The notes below the pieces were generated by a model, which had not been told where the DNA came from, did not search any database, and saw only the letters and a program-made list of their open reading frames with translations. Both the position numbers and the translations under genes were made by a program. A stretch of 64,000 nucleotides of DNA from an uncultured Acetatifactor sp. (GTDB taxonomy: Bacteria; Bacillota; Clostridia; Lachnospirales; Lachnospiraceae): assembly GCA_944384205.1 (NCBI GenBank), contig CALWSL010000002.1, positions 1-64,000 of the forward strand, in the 5' to 3' direction. Of the stretch, positions 1 to 8,929 are shown piece by piece (position 1 is the stretch's first letter; each line of letters opens with the position of its first letter).

Positions 1-71
1 GGAATCCTTCAGAAATATGGCTGGCATATTTCTTGCTTTTTGTTGTTGCCGTTCTCGGCGGCAACTCTGAT

Positions 72-100
72 ATCATATCACAGCGCCTCGGGTCTGTCAA
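72..100 (-). promoter_or_regulatory. Strong sigma-A promoter, proximal of a tandem pair, reading out of the left edge
   Basis: Read on the minus strand the -35 is TTGACA (95-100) and the -10 is TATGAT (72-77), with an exact 17-base spacer. The predicted transcript begins near 65 and at once forms a 7-bp hairpin (arms 45-51 and 59-65, GTTGCCG/CGGCAAC). Paired with a second equally good promoter 104 bases upstream, this is the layout of a ribosomal RNA operon promoter region. The RNA genes themselves would lie left of the window and are not seen. Confidence 0.8.
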
Positions 101-175
101 CAACTTTTTTCAATTAATTTCGACTTTTTTCAAAGCCGTTTGTCGCATTTGGCATATGCCTCAACAACGACTTTG

Positions 176-204
176 AGTATACCACCCCGATTTCGGCTTG
201 TCAA
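176..204 (-). promoter_or_regulatory. Strong sigma-A promoter, distal of the tandem pair
   Basis: On the minus strand the -35 is TTGACA (199-204) and the -10 is TATACT (176-181), spacer exactly 17. The sequence between the two promoters is AT-rich, and the T-rich tract with TTGAC repeats is typical of stable-RNA promoters in Clostridia. It points away from every gene in the window. Confidence 0.8.
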
Positions 205-252
205 CACTTAAAATAAATTTTTTTTGAATTTTTAAAACAATTTACAATATAA

Positions 253-281
253 CGCCAAAAACCTGTTTTACAGGATTTTTT
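253..281. terminator. Small bidirectional hairpin after the lipoprotein gene
   Basis: Stem CCTGT (262-266), loop TTT, ACAGG (270-274). It is followed by five T on the minus strand and six T on the plus strand. The stem is short. It is placed to end the minus-strand operon that finishes at 329 before the outward tandem promoters. Confidence 0.45.
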
Positions 282-328
282 CATTGCCTTGTTCTTTGTT
301 TTATATTCATTATTGACAGTTTATAGTA

Positions 329-1063
329 TTATTTTAGCTGAATTGTACATGTTTTTGTTTCATTTTTCAGACTAAGCATCAATGTAGAGATACTCTCCGC
401 AACATCATGATCCAATTCCGCCAGTAAAACCAGTTCTACTGTGTCGCCTGCCGGAATATCGTCTACATAAGTCGACATGTCATCCATTAACATTGTAGTC
501 AATACATTTCTGCTATAACTGCCATTGACCAAAACACGCATCACTGCATTCTGCGACAGGATATCTATATGCTGCTCCGTCTGCGACTGGTTTTCCATAT
601 TAAACTTAAGAACAACAAGTCGCTTTCCTTCCGTTGCATCCAGTGCAAAATAGGTACTTGATTCGTCGTCCTGCGGATAACTGTCACATACCTCATATCC
701 GATATAAGAAATCACAATACCATCCGGCAGCTCAAAAAATTCTTCCGGGTTCCCGATTGCATTCACGATCGTTTGCTGCTCCGTCTCTGCCGCTTCTTCT
801 TCCTCTTGTGCCTGACTGGCGACCTCTTCCGTTCTCTTCTTTTCTTCCAATTCCGCCTGTTTTAATTCCTCCGCCTCTACTTCCTCCCGGCTTACCAGAC
901 GGCTTCTGTTATTTGCATTATATTGCAGCAATAACATAGCAGCATATTCACCTACCATCTGTTCCTCTTCCTGTGTCATATCAGGAATCGCAGCTCCGCA
1001 TCCGGTCAGAGCAAAAATCATGGCTGCCATAACTGCACTTGTTTTTACATAATTTTTTCTCAT
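329..1063 (-). CDS. Lipoprotein with Glu-rich linker and telokin-like (DUF4352-type) domain
   Basis: The 244-residue product has a lipoprotein signal peptide ending in the lipobox LTGC with the modified Cys at residue 22, so it should be anchored outside the membrane. Residues 60-98 are a Glu/Lys-rich, probably helical linker. Residues 100-244 are a beta-rich domain with the alternating polar and hydrophobic strands seen in DUF4352/telokin-like extracellular domains; this family call is by general resemblance only. It is the last gene of a run that includes hflX and a 719-residue membrane protein, starting 24 bases after the latter. The ribosome site GGAG lies 5 bases before the ATG. The ligand or partner is unknown. 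Confidence 0.7.
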   Translation of the reverse strand: MRKNYVKTSAVMAAMIFALTGCGAAIPDMTQEEEQMVGEYAAMLLLQYNANNRSRLVSREEVEAEELKQAELEEKKRTEEVASQAQEEEEAAETEQQTIVNAIGNPEEFFELPDGIVISYIGYEVCDSYPQDDESSTYFALDATEGKRLVVLKFNMENQSQTEQHIDILSQNAVMRVLVNGSYSRNVLTTMLMDDMSTYVDDIPAGDTVELVLLAELDHDVAESISTLMLSLKNETKTCTIQLK

Positions 1064-1087
1064 AGTTGCTCCATTCTACATCTTACG

Positions 1088-3247
1088 CTATTTTCTATTT
1101 ATTTTTTTCTTTTCTAAAATAATATAAATCGCTGCAATTACTAACGCAATAACACCAACTGCAAAAAACAGTATTGTTTTCTGCACTGTAGCCGCTTTAA
1201 AGAAATCATACAGCACCAGTTTGGCACATACAGCAAGCGATAAAATCAACCCATAGATTCTGATTGTTCTTTTGTCAATCACAAAGCCAGTTCCCACACA
1301 GACAAGCGCAATTACCATCAGTAAAATACTGTTTACTACCGGCACATTGGTTCGGAAAATAAGCGCCATATAAGTAAGGAACATCGCAAGGACCATATGT
1401 CTGCCTTTGAGACTCATCTGATATTTTTCATTCAGGGTCAGTCCAATGGTTGCCAATCCGAAGACCAGCATACAGAAGTAGGTTATATATTCATTTTGAT
1501 AAATCGGACTATGCAATTTCAGAAAACAAATAATCTGACCGCCTAAAGCAAGTCCGTTAAACAAAAGAATATTTTTTCCGCGCCATCTTTTAACATTATT
1601 AAATACCAAAATTCCGATCAGCAAAATTCCTACAGCCATCGGCAGCTGTAATATAACCGGCAGGCGGCTTACTGTATACGTCAGCAAAGTTGCAGTTAAT
1701 ATGATTTCAAAACAGGTCTGCCAGTAACGTATCATTAAAATACTGATTCCGATTCCTGCCAGCAGCAAGTATGCCTGCGCTCCTTCATGCGCTGTAACCT
1801 CAAAACACAATAATACGGTAATACAAACATCATTTATCCGAAGTACCGTAGAATCCTTCCGCCAGCCCGCCGCTTTCGCAAGCACAAGCAATATAAGCAG
1901 AGAAATAACACTCCCCCACTCTTCACCGGAATATCCGATGACGCTCAAAAGAATCAGATTGAAAATGATATAAATATGTCCCTGTCCCGAACATTTTTTT
2001 ACAGTAAGCGCAAGCATTGCTGTCAGACTGATTACTCCCACAGCTATCATGCTGCCATAACAATACCATTTTTCTCCGTAAATAGCAACCAATCTGCCGA
2101 CCAGTATAGTCGTCATCAGTATATAACATGCCGAACTGAAATAATAAATCGCCAAAAAACAATACTGCGCCGTCACCTCCTCCTTCTGATAGGAATAGCG
2201 CTGTACCACAAAAAGAATCTGCATTACCAGCATGGAGCTGATGACAAAAATCAGCACCGGCAATTTTGATACATCGCAAACTATTAGCGAACGGCATACA
2301 AAGAAAATAGCAAAAAAGCTGTTGCCGAGCATATGTACCATTCTGACTGCCGCACTCTGTCTGCGAACCGGCATTGCAATGCAAAGAACATTCATTAACA
2401 GAATCACTCCCGATACCGCAAGAAATTCCGTATCTGTAATTCCCCGGTCAACCGTAAGAAAACACCAATATCCCGCTATCATCGCAATCACGCGGTATAG
2501 AACCGAATCCCTTTTGCGGCTAATCCATACCGCAAATAGGGTAATTCCTAAGGTGACCCCCAGCATCACATACAAATTAAAATTGTGCAGTCTTAAATAA
2601 TTTACGATTGTCACCAGATACAGTCCGCCGATGCCGATTGCCGAAAAGACCGATCCCAGCATGGGCCATTTGCGATACAATAACAGTTCGGATATCAGCA
2701 GAAAAAACAATGCCACGCCATACAGGCAGGCTCCTTTGACAATTCCGCCCGCAAAGGTCATCCCCAGTGTGACAAGCGCCGCAAGAATAAAACCGCCGCC
2801 CACAACGCTTAACACTGCAGCGCCTATGGCAAACTCTGTTGCGTCCTGTTTTTGCGGTGCCGCCTTCTTTTCCACAGGCTCCACAATCGAAACCGGCTGC
2901 GCTTTTACAGACATCGGGGATTCCCCGTTTTCCTGCGCTTCTGCAGGCTCCTTCATTTCTTCGGGTTCAGGTTCCCAAACCGCCGCAGGCTCTTGCGCCT
3001 TCTCCGTCCCGCATTCTGCCAGCTTCCTTCTGTTTTGATACATCTGATAGCTTCTATCCAGCTCAACAGCCAGCAATTCCGTCTGATACTTCTGCTGTCT
3101 GACACGCTCCAGCATTTTCTGCAGATAATCTGTATAATCGCGTTCTTTGGATTCTAACAGCAGCATTCCCACACGCCGCTCTAAATTTTCTAAGACACCG
3201 TTCTCATTTTCTATGGTACTCAAATCAGTTCCGCTCCTTCTCCCCAT
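1088..3247 (-). CDS. Large polytopic membrane protein (DUF2339-like)
   Basis: The 719-residue product has a cytoplasmic, predicted helical N-terminus (residues 1-130, charged, then Pro/Glu-rich). After it come roughly twenty closely packed hydrophobic segments from residue 140 to the end, with short polar loops and a Lys-rich tail. No catalytic motif is evident. Length, architecture and lack of large loops resemble DUF2339 membrane proteins, whose function is unknown. It starts 31 bases after the hflX stop and is followed by the lipoprotein gene, so the three are probably cotranscribed. Because the lipoprotein is its closest partner, a joint envelope role is plausible but unproven. Confidence 0.6.
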   Translation of the reverse strand: MGRRSGTDLSTIENENGVLENLERRVGMLLLESKERDYTDYLQKMLERVRQQKYQTELLAVELDRSYQMYQNRRKLAECGTEKAQEPAAVWEPEPEEMKEPAEAQENGESPMSVKAQPVSIVEPVEKKAAPQKQDATEFAIGAAVLSVVGGGFILAALVTLGMTFAGGIVKGACLYGVALFFLLISELLLYRKWPMLGSVFSAIGIGGLYLVTIVNYLRLHNFNLYVMLGVTLGITLFAVWISRKRDSVLYRVIAMIAGYWCFLTVDRGITDTEFLAVSGVILLMNVLCIAMPVRRQSAAVRMVHMLGNSFFAIFFVCRSLIVCDVSKLPVLIFVISSMLVMQILFVVQRYSYQKEEVTAQYCFLAIYYFSSACYILMTTILVGRLVAIYGEKWYCYGSMIAVGVISLTAMLALTVKKCSGQGHIYIIFNLILLSVIGYSGEEWGSVISLLILLVLAKAAGWRKDSTVLRINDVCITVLLCFEVTAHEGAQAYLLLAGIGISILMIRYWQTCFEIILTATLLTYTVSRLPVILQLPMAVGILLIGILVFNNVKRWRGKNILLFNGLALGGQIICFLKLHSPIYQNEYITYFCMLVFGLATIGLTLNEKYQMSLKGRHMVLAMFLTYMALIFRTNVPVVNSILLMVIALVCVGTGFVIDKRTIRIYGLILSLAVCAKLVLYDFFKAATVQKTILFFAVGVIALVIAAIYIILEKKKINRK

Positions 3248-3278
3248 TGTCGTGTACTGTATTTCTAAATTTTATTAT

Positions 3279-4559
3279 TTATACAGTAAATATAGCATAC
3301 TTCGCCGCATCCTGGCTATAACATTTTACATGAATCCAAATTCCGTTTTCTCTGTATTCCTTTTCCAGAACTATGGCATTTTCCATCAGATAAGAAGCAA
3401 CGCTTCCCTTCTCATAGGGAATCAAAAAGGTACAATCCACATGCCCCGCATAAACTTTGGTTTTAATTAAATCAACCAGCTCCTTTATTCCCACATTGTT
3501 GGATGCCGACATATAAATCTGATTTTCTTTCACACGGGGCAAATCCGTCATTTGGCATTTATCAGCCTTATTATACACTATAATCTGCGGAATGTCTCCC
3601 GCATTTAATTCTTTCAGAGTCTCCTCCGTTACTTTCATCTGCTGTCTGTAACTCTCATCTGAAAAATCCACCACTTGTATCAGCAAATCTGCGTACCGCA
3701 CTTCCTCAAGGGTAGAACGAAACGCCTGAACCAGACCGTGCGGCAGCTTATGGATAAAGCCTACCGTATCAACCAGAAAGAAAGGTCTGTTGTCACCACT
3801 TTCAATATTTCTGACACTGGTCTCAAGCGTTGCAAAAAGCATATCCCTTTCCATAACAGTCTTGTCAGCTCCCTCTCCGTAGCTGTCCACCATTCGATTC
3901 AGAATAGTGGATTTTCCCGCATTCGTATACCCCACCAACGCCACCTGCGGGATTCTGGAAGCATTCCGCTTCTTTCGCTGTGTCACGCGGGATTCCGAAA
4001 TTCCCGCCAGCTCCTTTTTTAACTCGCTAATGCGGTGCTCGATTTTTCTACGATCCAGCTCCAGCTTTTTCTCACCGGTTCCCTTGTTACTCATACTGCC
4101 GCTGGCGCCGCCCTGACGGCTCAGCGCCTCGTGGATACCTACCAGACGAGGCAGCATATATTGCAATCTTGCGGTCTCCACCTGCAATTTTGCTTCTCTT
4201 GTCTGCGCCCTGACAGCAAAAATATCCAGAATCAGATTGGTTCTGTCCGAAATGGGCAAATCCAGTTCTCTTCCAAGGTTGCGAATCTGGGACGGCGAAA
4301 GGGCATTGTCAAATACAATCTCCTCCGCCTCGCATTCTTCTGCAAATTCTTTTACCTCTCGCACCTTTCCCGCGCCGATATAGAAAGCCTTATTCACGGC
4401 ATCCAGTTTCTGTGTAATCATTCCGGTTACCTGCTTGCCGGCTGCCTCCGCCAGACTTTTCAGTTCCGCCATGGAACGGTCAAAGTCCGCTTCTTCTCCG
4501 GTATCCACACCTACAAGCAATACCTTTGCCGCCTGTAATTTAATCAATTCTTCCCTCAT
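3279..4559 (-). CDS. hflX: GTPase HflX
   Basis: HflX is a ribosome-associated GTPase of the Obg-HflX family that splits stalled or stressed 70S ribosomes. The N-terminal HflX domain carries the Gly-rich stretch RQGGASGSMSNKGTGE. The G domain shows G1 GYTNAGKST, G3 DTVGF followed by IHKLPHGLVQAFRSTLEE, and G4 NKAD. Length (426 residues) is normal. An ATG at 4571 overlaps the stop of the upstream kinase (TAATG), but the ATG at 4559 has GAGAGG four bases before it and is preferred; the alternative adds four residues. The gene sits directly behind a sensor-kinase gene and probably shares its transcript. Confidence 0.93.
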   Translation of the reverse strand: MREELIKLQAAKVLLVGVDTGEEADFDRSMAELKSLAEAAGKQVTGMITQKLDAVNKAFYIGAGKVREVKEFAEECEAEEIVFDNALSPSQIRNLGRELDLPISDRTNLILDIFAVRAQTREAKLQVETARLQYMLPRLVGIHEALSRQGGASGSMSNKGTGEKKLELDRRKIEHRISELKKELAGISESRVTQRKKRNASRIPQVALVGYTNAGKSTILNRMVDSYGEGADKTVMERDMLFATLETSVRNIESGDNRPFFLVDTVGFIHKLPHGLVQAFRSTLEEVRYADLLIQVVDFSDESYRQQMKVTEETLKELNAGDIPQIIVYNKADKCQMTDLPRVKENQIYMSASNNVGIKELVDLIKTKVYAGHVDCTFLIPYEKGSVASYLMENAIVLEKEYRENGIWIHVKCYSQDAAKYAIFTV

Positions 4560-4570
4560 AATACCTCTCA

Positions 4571-6049
4571 TTATTCCTGTACCGTCTCAAGTTCAAACCA
4601 GAACAGTACACCGTTCGTATAATTTTCCACACCGTACTGCTGGTTCATGGATTCCATAATTGCCTTTACGATGGATAAACCCACACCGCTTCCGCCATAT
4701 TCTCTGGTACGCGCCTTGTCCACTTTGTAGAATTTTTCCCAAATATACTCTATGGAGTCCTCTGGTATGGGGGTACCCGTATTAAATACCGAAACCCGAA
4801 CCTTGCCGCCTTTCTGTTCCAGTCTGACATCAATCACCTTCTTGCCGGAACAATGATTGACCGCATTGGAAAAATAATTCATAAAGACCTCTTCGGTCTT
4901 AAATTCATCTGCCCACACATAAATCGGATCATAATGTTCCATGCGGACCTCAATCTCATTTTGGCGGGTCAAAATCTGCGCTGACTGGATATAGTTGCTG
5001 ATTAACGCTACGATATCAAATCGTTCCATATTAATCACATCGTTCCCAAATTCCAGTTGGTTTAAGGTAAGCAGTTTTTTTACCATATTATTCATTTTGG
5101 CAGCTTCGTCCATAATGACCTCGCAGTAAAAATCCCGACTCTCCGGGTCATCATTAATTCCCTCCTTCAACCCCTCGGCATATCCCTGAATCAGCGCGAT
5201 AGGCGTTTTTAATTCATGGGACACATTGGAAAGAAATTCCTTTCGCATCTCATCAATTTCTTCTTTTTTCTCGATATCCTTTTTCAGCTCGTTATTGGCA
5301 GTTTTCAATTCGGAAATGGATTTTTCTAAAGATGCGGCGAGCTTATTGATATTTTCTCCCAATAAATCAATTTCATTATGGGCGCTTCCTTGGTATTTTA
5401 CGTCAAAATCCAAATGCACCATCCGTTCCGAAATATTGTTCAATTCCAATATCGGCTCCGTAATCTTTCGGGAGGCATACCACATAATGATTCCCCCTGC
5501 AACCACTCCGGCAAGTCCTACATAGGTAAAAAATCTCTGCGCAATCTTTGCGCTTTCCATGATACTTTCGATAGGCGTTCTCATAATAAAAGAGATACCT
5601 GTATTCAGCCGCCCATACATTTCCAGATACTGTTCTCCCGCCGCTCCTGTCTGCTGAAGACGATAATCCTCGCCCTGCTCCAGCACAGAGACATGGTCCA
5701 TCGGGAAACCAAAGATATAGCCAATCAGACGAGCCTCCAGCTCCTTCCCACCATTCAAGGAATAGTATTGTATCTGGGAATTCGCATCCATAATACAAAC
5801 GGTTATATTATAATTGCGGCAGACGTCATTCAGCTCTACCTGAAATTCCTGAGAACCATAGGTGTCGCTGTTCGCTGCCGCACGTATGGTTTCATAGGCG
5901 TCATAAAGAATCTGTTCCTTACTTTTCATATAGTATTGCACGAGAAACAGTGCATTTACCACCCAGCACAACAGAATCGTCCCTGACATAAGTCCTATAA
6001 AAATAAGCGAGAACTGTTTTCTGATAGAAGTTTTTTTTCGTTTTTTCAT
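4571..6049 (-). CDS. Sensor histidine kinase (HAMP-HisKA-HATPase)
   Basis: The 492-residue membrane kinase has a transmembrane helix near 15-38, an extracytoplasmic sensor of about 130 residues and a second helix near 170-192. A HAMP domain and coiled coil follow. The H box is SHELKTPIALIQGYAEGL and the ATPase boxes are FSNAVNHC, FNTGTPIP and GGSGVGLSIV. No response-regulator gene adjoins it. The best candidate partner is the OmpR-type regulator at 12995-13669 on the same strand; everything between the two looks like an inserted cassette. It has its own promoter at 6142-6170. The signal is unknown; the kinase resembles the VanS/CssS class of envelope-stress sensors. Confidence 0.88.
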   Translation of the reverse strand: MKKRKKTSIRKQFSLIFIGLMSGTILLCWVVNALFLVQYYMKSKEQILYDAYETIRAAANSDTYGSQEFQVELNDVCRNYNITVCIMDANSQIQYYSLNGGKELEARLIGYIFGFPMDHVSVLEQGEDYRLQQTGAAGEQYLEMYGRLNTGISFIMRTPIESIMESAKIAQRFFTYVGLAGVVAGGIIMWYASRKITEPILELNNISERMVHLDFDVKYQGSAHNEIDLLGENINKLAASLEKSISELKTANNELKKDIEKKEEIDEMRKEFLSNVSHELKTPIALIQGYAEGLKEGINDDPESRDFYCEVIMDEAAKMNNMVKKLLTLNQLEFGNDVINMERFDIVALISNYIQSAQILTRQNEIEVRMEHYDPIYVWADEFKTEEVFMNYFSNAVNHCSGKKVIDVRLEQKGGKVRVSVFNTGTPIPEDSIEYIWEKFYKVDKARTREYGGSGVGLSIVKAIMESMNQQYGVENYTNGVLFWFELETVQE

Positions 6050-6141
6050 ATTTATCCCTACTATCTGCTTTTATTTATCCTTTTAAATCAAATAGTTCAT
6101 GGCTGCCCCCTCTCAGAGCCAACCTCGTAAACACTACACAT

Positions 6142-6170
6142 ATTTTACCACGTTTCCGGAACAGCAACAA
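6142..6170 (-). promoter_or_regulatory. Promoter for the kinase-hflX transcript
   Basis: Minus strand TTGTTG (6165-6170), 17 bases, TAAAAT (6142-6147). It lies in the 147-base gap between the Bce-like kinase stop and this kinase's start, so the latter need not depend on the cassette upstream of it. Confidence 0.5.
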
Positions 6171-6196
6171 TAAACAGTGCGCATTTCACAGATTTT

Positions 6197-7438
6197 TCAC
6201 ATAGCCTTTCCGAATACCGCTGTCACAATCATAGCGTCCTCCTGAACCTTTGCAAAAACCTCGCCGCCCATCTTGCGCATCAACTGGCGGCAGATATAAA
6301 GTCCCAGACCGCTCCCCTTGCTGTTACCGGCATTGGAGCCTCGCCAAAAGCTTTCAAAAATATGAGGAAGCTCTGCTTCGGGAAGTTTGCAGCCGCTGTT
6401 TTTTATGGCAATCAGCTTACAGCCCTCTTCCTCATAAACGCTCAATATAATGCTTCGTCCGTCCCCATACTTTATGGCATTTTCCATAATGTTCTGCAAA
6501 ACCTCTGTGCTTCTGTCCAAATCTCCTTTCAGCAGGCAATCCGAATATTTCTCCACGAAAAAATCCGTCTTAATCAGCGCCAGTTTTTCGCGGTAATATC
6601 CGGCAACATTGTTCACAAGCTCCGATAAATAAAACTCCTCCTCTTTCACCTCAAAATTCAGAAAATCCTCTCTGGAGGCACTGATAATCTGAGAAACAAA
6701 GTCTTCAATTTCATCTGCTTTTTCATTGATATGCTCCGCAATTCTCTGTTGCTTTGCCATGTCCGTATAAAGCCCTTTTGCCAGCGCCTTCGCGTATAAT
6801 TTGATGGCGGAAAGAGGGGTTTTGATATCGTGGGAAAGGGATAGAAGCAGCGTCTTTTTACTCTTCTGCAACGCAAGTTCACGCTGCTTTTGCTGCTCCA
6901 TATTTTCACGAAGCAAATCCACACCCCAGATAAATTTACCGAAAAAGCGGCTTTTGCTCTCCTTGATTGGAGAAGTCAGATTTCCTTTTGCCAGTTCGTA
7001 GGGCACATCGGCAAGTCGTTCAAAAGGAAGCAGAATTTTCCTGCGCAGAAAAACCAACACGACAATTATCATCAGAGACATCACTGCAAGAATCCCGTTT
7101 ACTGCATAAAGATAGCTTCTGCTGATACTTTCACTATCCCTAGAGTAATCGAACCGGTAAAGCGCTCCGTCAATTTCCCGTATCAGATAATCGCTTTCGC
7201 AGGAAAAAAAAGCTTCCTCGCCGTTATATTTTTCAATCTGCTTCACATAGCTGTATTCCGATAGGTCCACGTAATCCAAACCATTTTGTTCTATCGCAAG
7301 AGAAATTCTGTTTGCTTCCACGCGATATGGTCTGCCTGCATTTCCATTCTCCAGACTGCGCAGACCGACATTTGCACCGATAAAAATAAGGATAATCACC
7401 GCCATAACGGCGGCAAATATTTTGTCATAGCTTTTCAT
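6197..7438 (-). CDS. Sensor histidine kinase of a Bce/Vra-like module
   Basis: The 413-residue kinase has a helix at about 6-26 and a second at about 108-132. The roughly 80-residue extracytoplasmic loop between them is larger than the near-absent loop of true BceS kinases. The H box is SLSHDIKTPLSAIKLY near residue 200; the ATPase domain shows NIMENAIKYGDG and GSGLGLYICR. The start chosen is the ATG at 7438, which overlaps the stop of the response-regulator gene as ATGA, a coupled start; a longer reading frame upstream has no support. Together with the regulator, ATPase and permease genes it forms a four-gene unit of the type that detects and removes peptide antibiotics. Confidence 0.88.
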   Translation of the reverse strand: MKSYDKIFAAVMAVIILIFIGANVGLRSLENGNAGRPYRVEANRISLAIEQNGLDYVDLSEYSYVKQIEKYNGEEAFFSCESDYLIREIDGALYRFDYSRDSESISRSYLYAVNGILAVMSLMIIVVLVFLRRKILLPFERLADVPYELAKGNLTSPIKESKSRFFGKFIWGVDLLRENMEQQKQRELALQKSKKTLLLSLSHDIKTPLSAIKLYAKALAKGLYTDMAKQQRIAEHINEKADEIEDFVSQIISASREDFLNFEVKEEEFYLSELVNNVAGYYREKLALIKTDFFVEKYSDCLLKGDLDRSTEVLQNIMENAIKYGDGRSIILSVYEEEGCKLIAIKNSGCKLPEAELPHIFESFWRGSNAGNSKGSGLGLYICRQLMRKMGGEVFAKVQEDAMIVTAVFGKAM

Positions 7439-8097
7439 AGGTATCTGTACCCCACACCCCAAACCGTCAGAATTTTCTGCGGATTTTTTGCATCGTCCTC
7501 TATCTTTTGCCGAAGCCACTTAATATGTACCGTAAGGGTCTGGGGCTCGGAAAAGCTGTCGCTGCCCCAAATCCGGTTAAACAGAAACTCCTTGTTCAGA
7601 ACCTTTCCCTTATTTTCCATAAGCATCACAAGCAGTTCAAATTCCTTTGTTGTCATATCGATTGGCACATCATTTTTATACACCGTGCGGCTCCCTTTAT
7701 TCACGCGCAGATTTCCGTCACAAATTTCATCCAACGCATATCGCCGCTTAAAAATTCCGCTGATTTTCGCAAGCATAATGTCAATATCATAGGGTTTTTC
7801 AATATAATCGTCCGCACCGAGAATCAGACCGTTCATCACGTCCTCTTTTTCCGTTTTGGCGCTGACAATCATAATAGGCGTGTTGCTGTTCTCGCGGATT
7901 TTGGCACAGACTGCGAATCCGTCAATCCCCGGCAGCATAATATCAAGCACAAGAAGCCTTGCGCCGTATGTTTCATACAGCGACAAGGCTTTTTCCCCAC
8001 TGTCCGCAACGGACACGGTATAATTTTCCGCACGCAGAAAATCACACAATAACTCCGCCAGTTCTTTATTGTCCTCCACAATTAAAATATCTATCAT
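7435..8097 (-). CDS. OmpR-family response regulator
   Basis: The 220-residue product has a receiver domain with the acidic pair ED at residues 8-9, phospho-acceptor Asp52 in VLDIMLPGIDG and the conserved Lys in VSAKTEKED. A winged-helix DNA-binding domain ends in the typical WGVGYRYL. It lies 4 bases after the ATPase gene and overlaps the kinase gene by four bases, so the pair is translationally coupled. Two 11-base direct repeats upstream of the permease gene (11351-11372) are a likely binding site, which would make the operon autoregulated. Confidence 0.93.
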   Translation of the reverse strand: MIDILIVEDNKELAELLCDFLRAENYTVSVADSGEKALSLYETYGARLLVLDIMLPGIDGFAVCAKIRENSNTPIMIVSAKTEKEDVMNGLILGADDYIEKPYDIDIMLAKISGIFKRRYALDEICDGNLRVNKGSRTVYKNDVPIDMTTKEFELLVMLMENKGKVLNKEFLFNRIWGSDSFSEPQTLTVHIKWLRQKIEDDAKNPQKILTVWGVGYRYL

Positions 8098-8101
8098 ACG
8101 A

Positions 8102-8866
8102 CTACCAGCCCATTTCCATCAACCAGTTGTTCAGTGACCGCTCGCGTTCCCGCAGGTCGGAAGGTGACGCACATTTGTTTAAAGTATACTCTCCTTTTAT
8201 GTTTCCATCAACTATATACAGTACTCTGGTACATTTTGCCGCCACCTTCACATCATGGGTAACAAGCATAATTGTTGTTCCCTCGTCATTTAACTTTGCC
8301 AGCTCCTCCATGACTTCATCAGAGGAGGTGCGGTTCAGCGCGCCTGTGGGCTCGTCGGCAAAAATCATCTTGGGTCTGTTTATTACGCTGCGGCAAATGC
8401 AGGCGCGCTGGAGCTGTCCGCCGGAGACCTCGTTGATATCGTTGTCGGCAATGTCGATTATGCCAAGCTTGCGCATGATATCCTGTCCCCTCTGAACGGT
8501 TTCCTTCCGGGTTTCTTTCACTTTGTCCGACTGACAGGCGGGAAGGATGATATTGTCCAGCACCGTCAGATTTTTCAGCATATACATCTGCTGAAAAATA
8601 AAGCCCATTTCGTCAAGGCGCAAGTCCGCCAGCTCCTTTGCATTCATTTTCGCAATGTTTTTTCCACAAAAGGAAACCTCCCCTGCGGTGATGCCGTCCA
8701 TGCCGGAAACCGCATACAAAAGAGTGGATTTTCCTGAGCCGGATGGTCCCATAACCGCCACCATCTCACCCTCGGAGACAGTAAAATTCACATTTTTAAG
8801 CACATTATTCTGACGCTTGTTTACAATATATGTTTTGCAAAGATTTTTTGCTTCCAGTACATTCAT
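8102..8866 (-). CDS. ABC transporter ATPase, LolD/MacB/BceA type
   Basis: The 254-residue nucleotide-binding subunit shows Walker A GPSGSGKST, Q-loop FIFQQMYML, signature VSGGQLQRACICRSV, Walker B MIFADEPTGAL and the switch His in VTHD. The ADEPTGAL form of the Walker B region is typical of the MacB/BceA branch that powers FtsX-type permeases by mechanotransmission rather than classical transport. The gene lies 63 bases after the FtsX-type permease gene and directly before the regulator gene, so it should pair with that permease. Confidence 0.93.
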   Translation of the reverse strand: MNVLEAKNLCKTYIVNKRQNNVLKNVNFTVSEGEMVAVMGPSGSGKSTLLYAVSGMDGITAGEVSFCGKNIAKMNAKELADLRLDEMGFIFQQMYMLKNLTVLDNIILPACQSDKVKETRKETVQRGQDIMRKLGIIDIADNDINEVSGGQLQRACICRSVINRPKMIFADEPTGALNRTSSDEVMEELAKLNDEGTTIMLVTHDVKVAAKCTRVLYIVDGNIKGEYTLNKCASPSDLRERERSLNNWLMEMGW

Positions 8867-8929
8867 AGTTTTAACCTGACCTTTCTTTATTCCATTCCAT
8901 GCCTCATTATTCCATGACTCATTCGTTGA

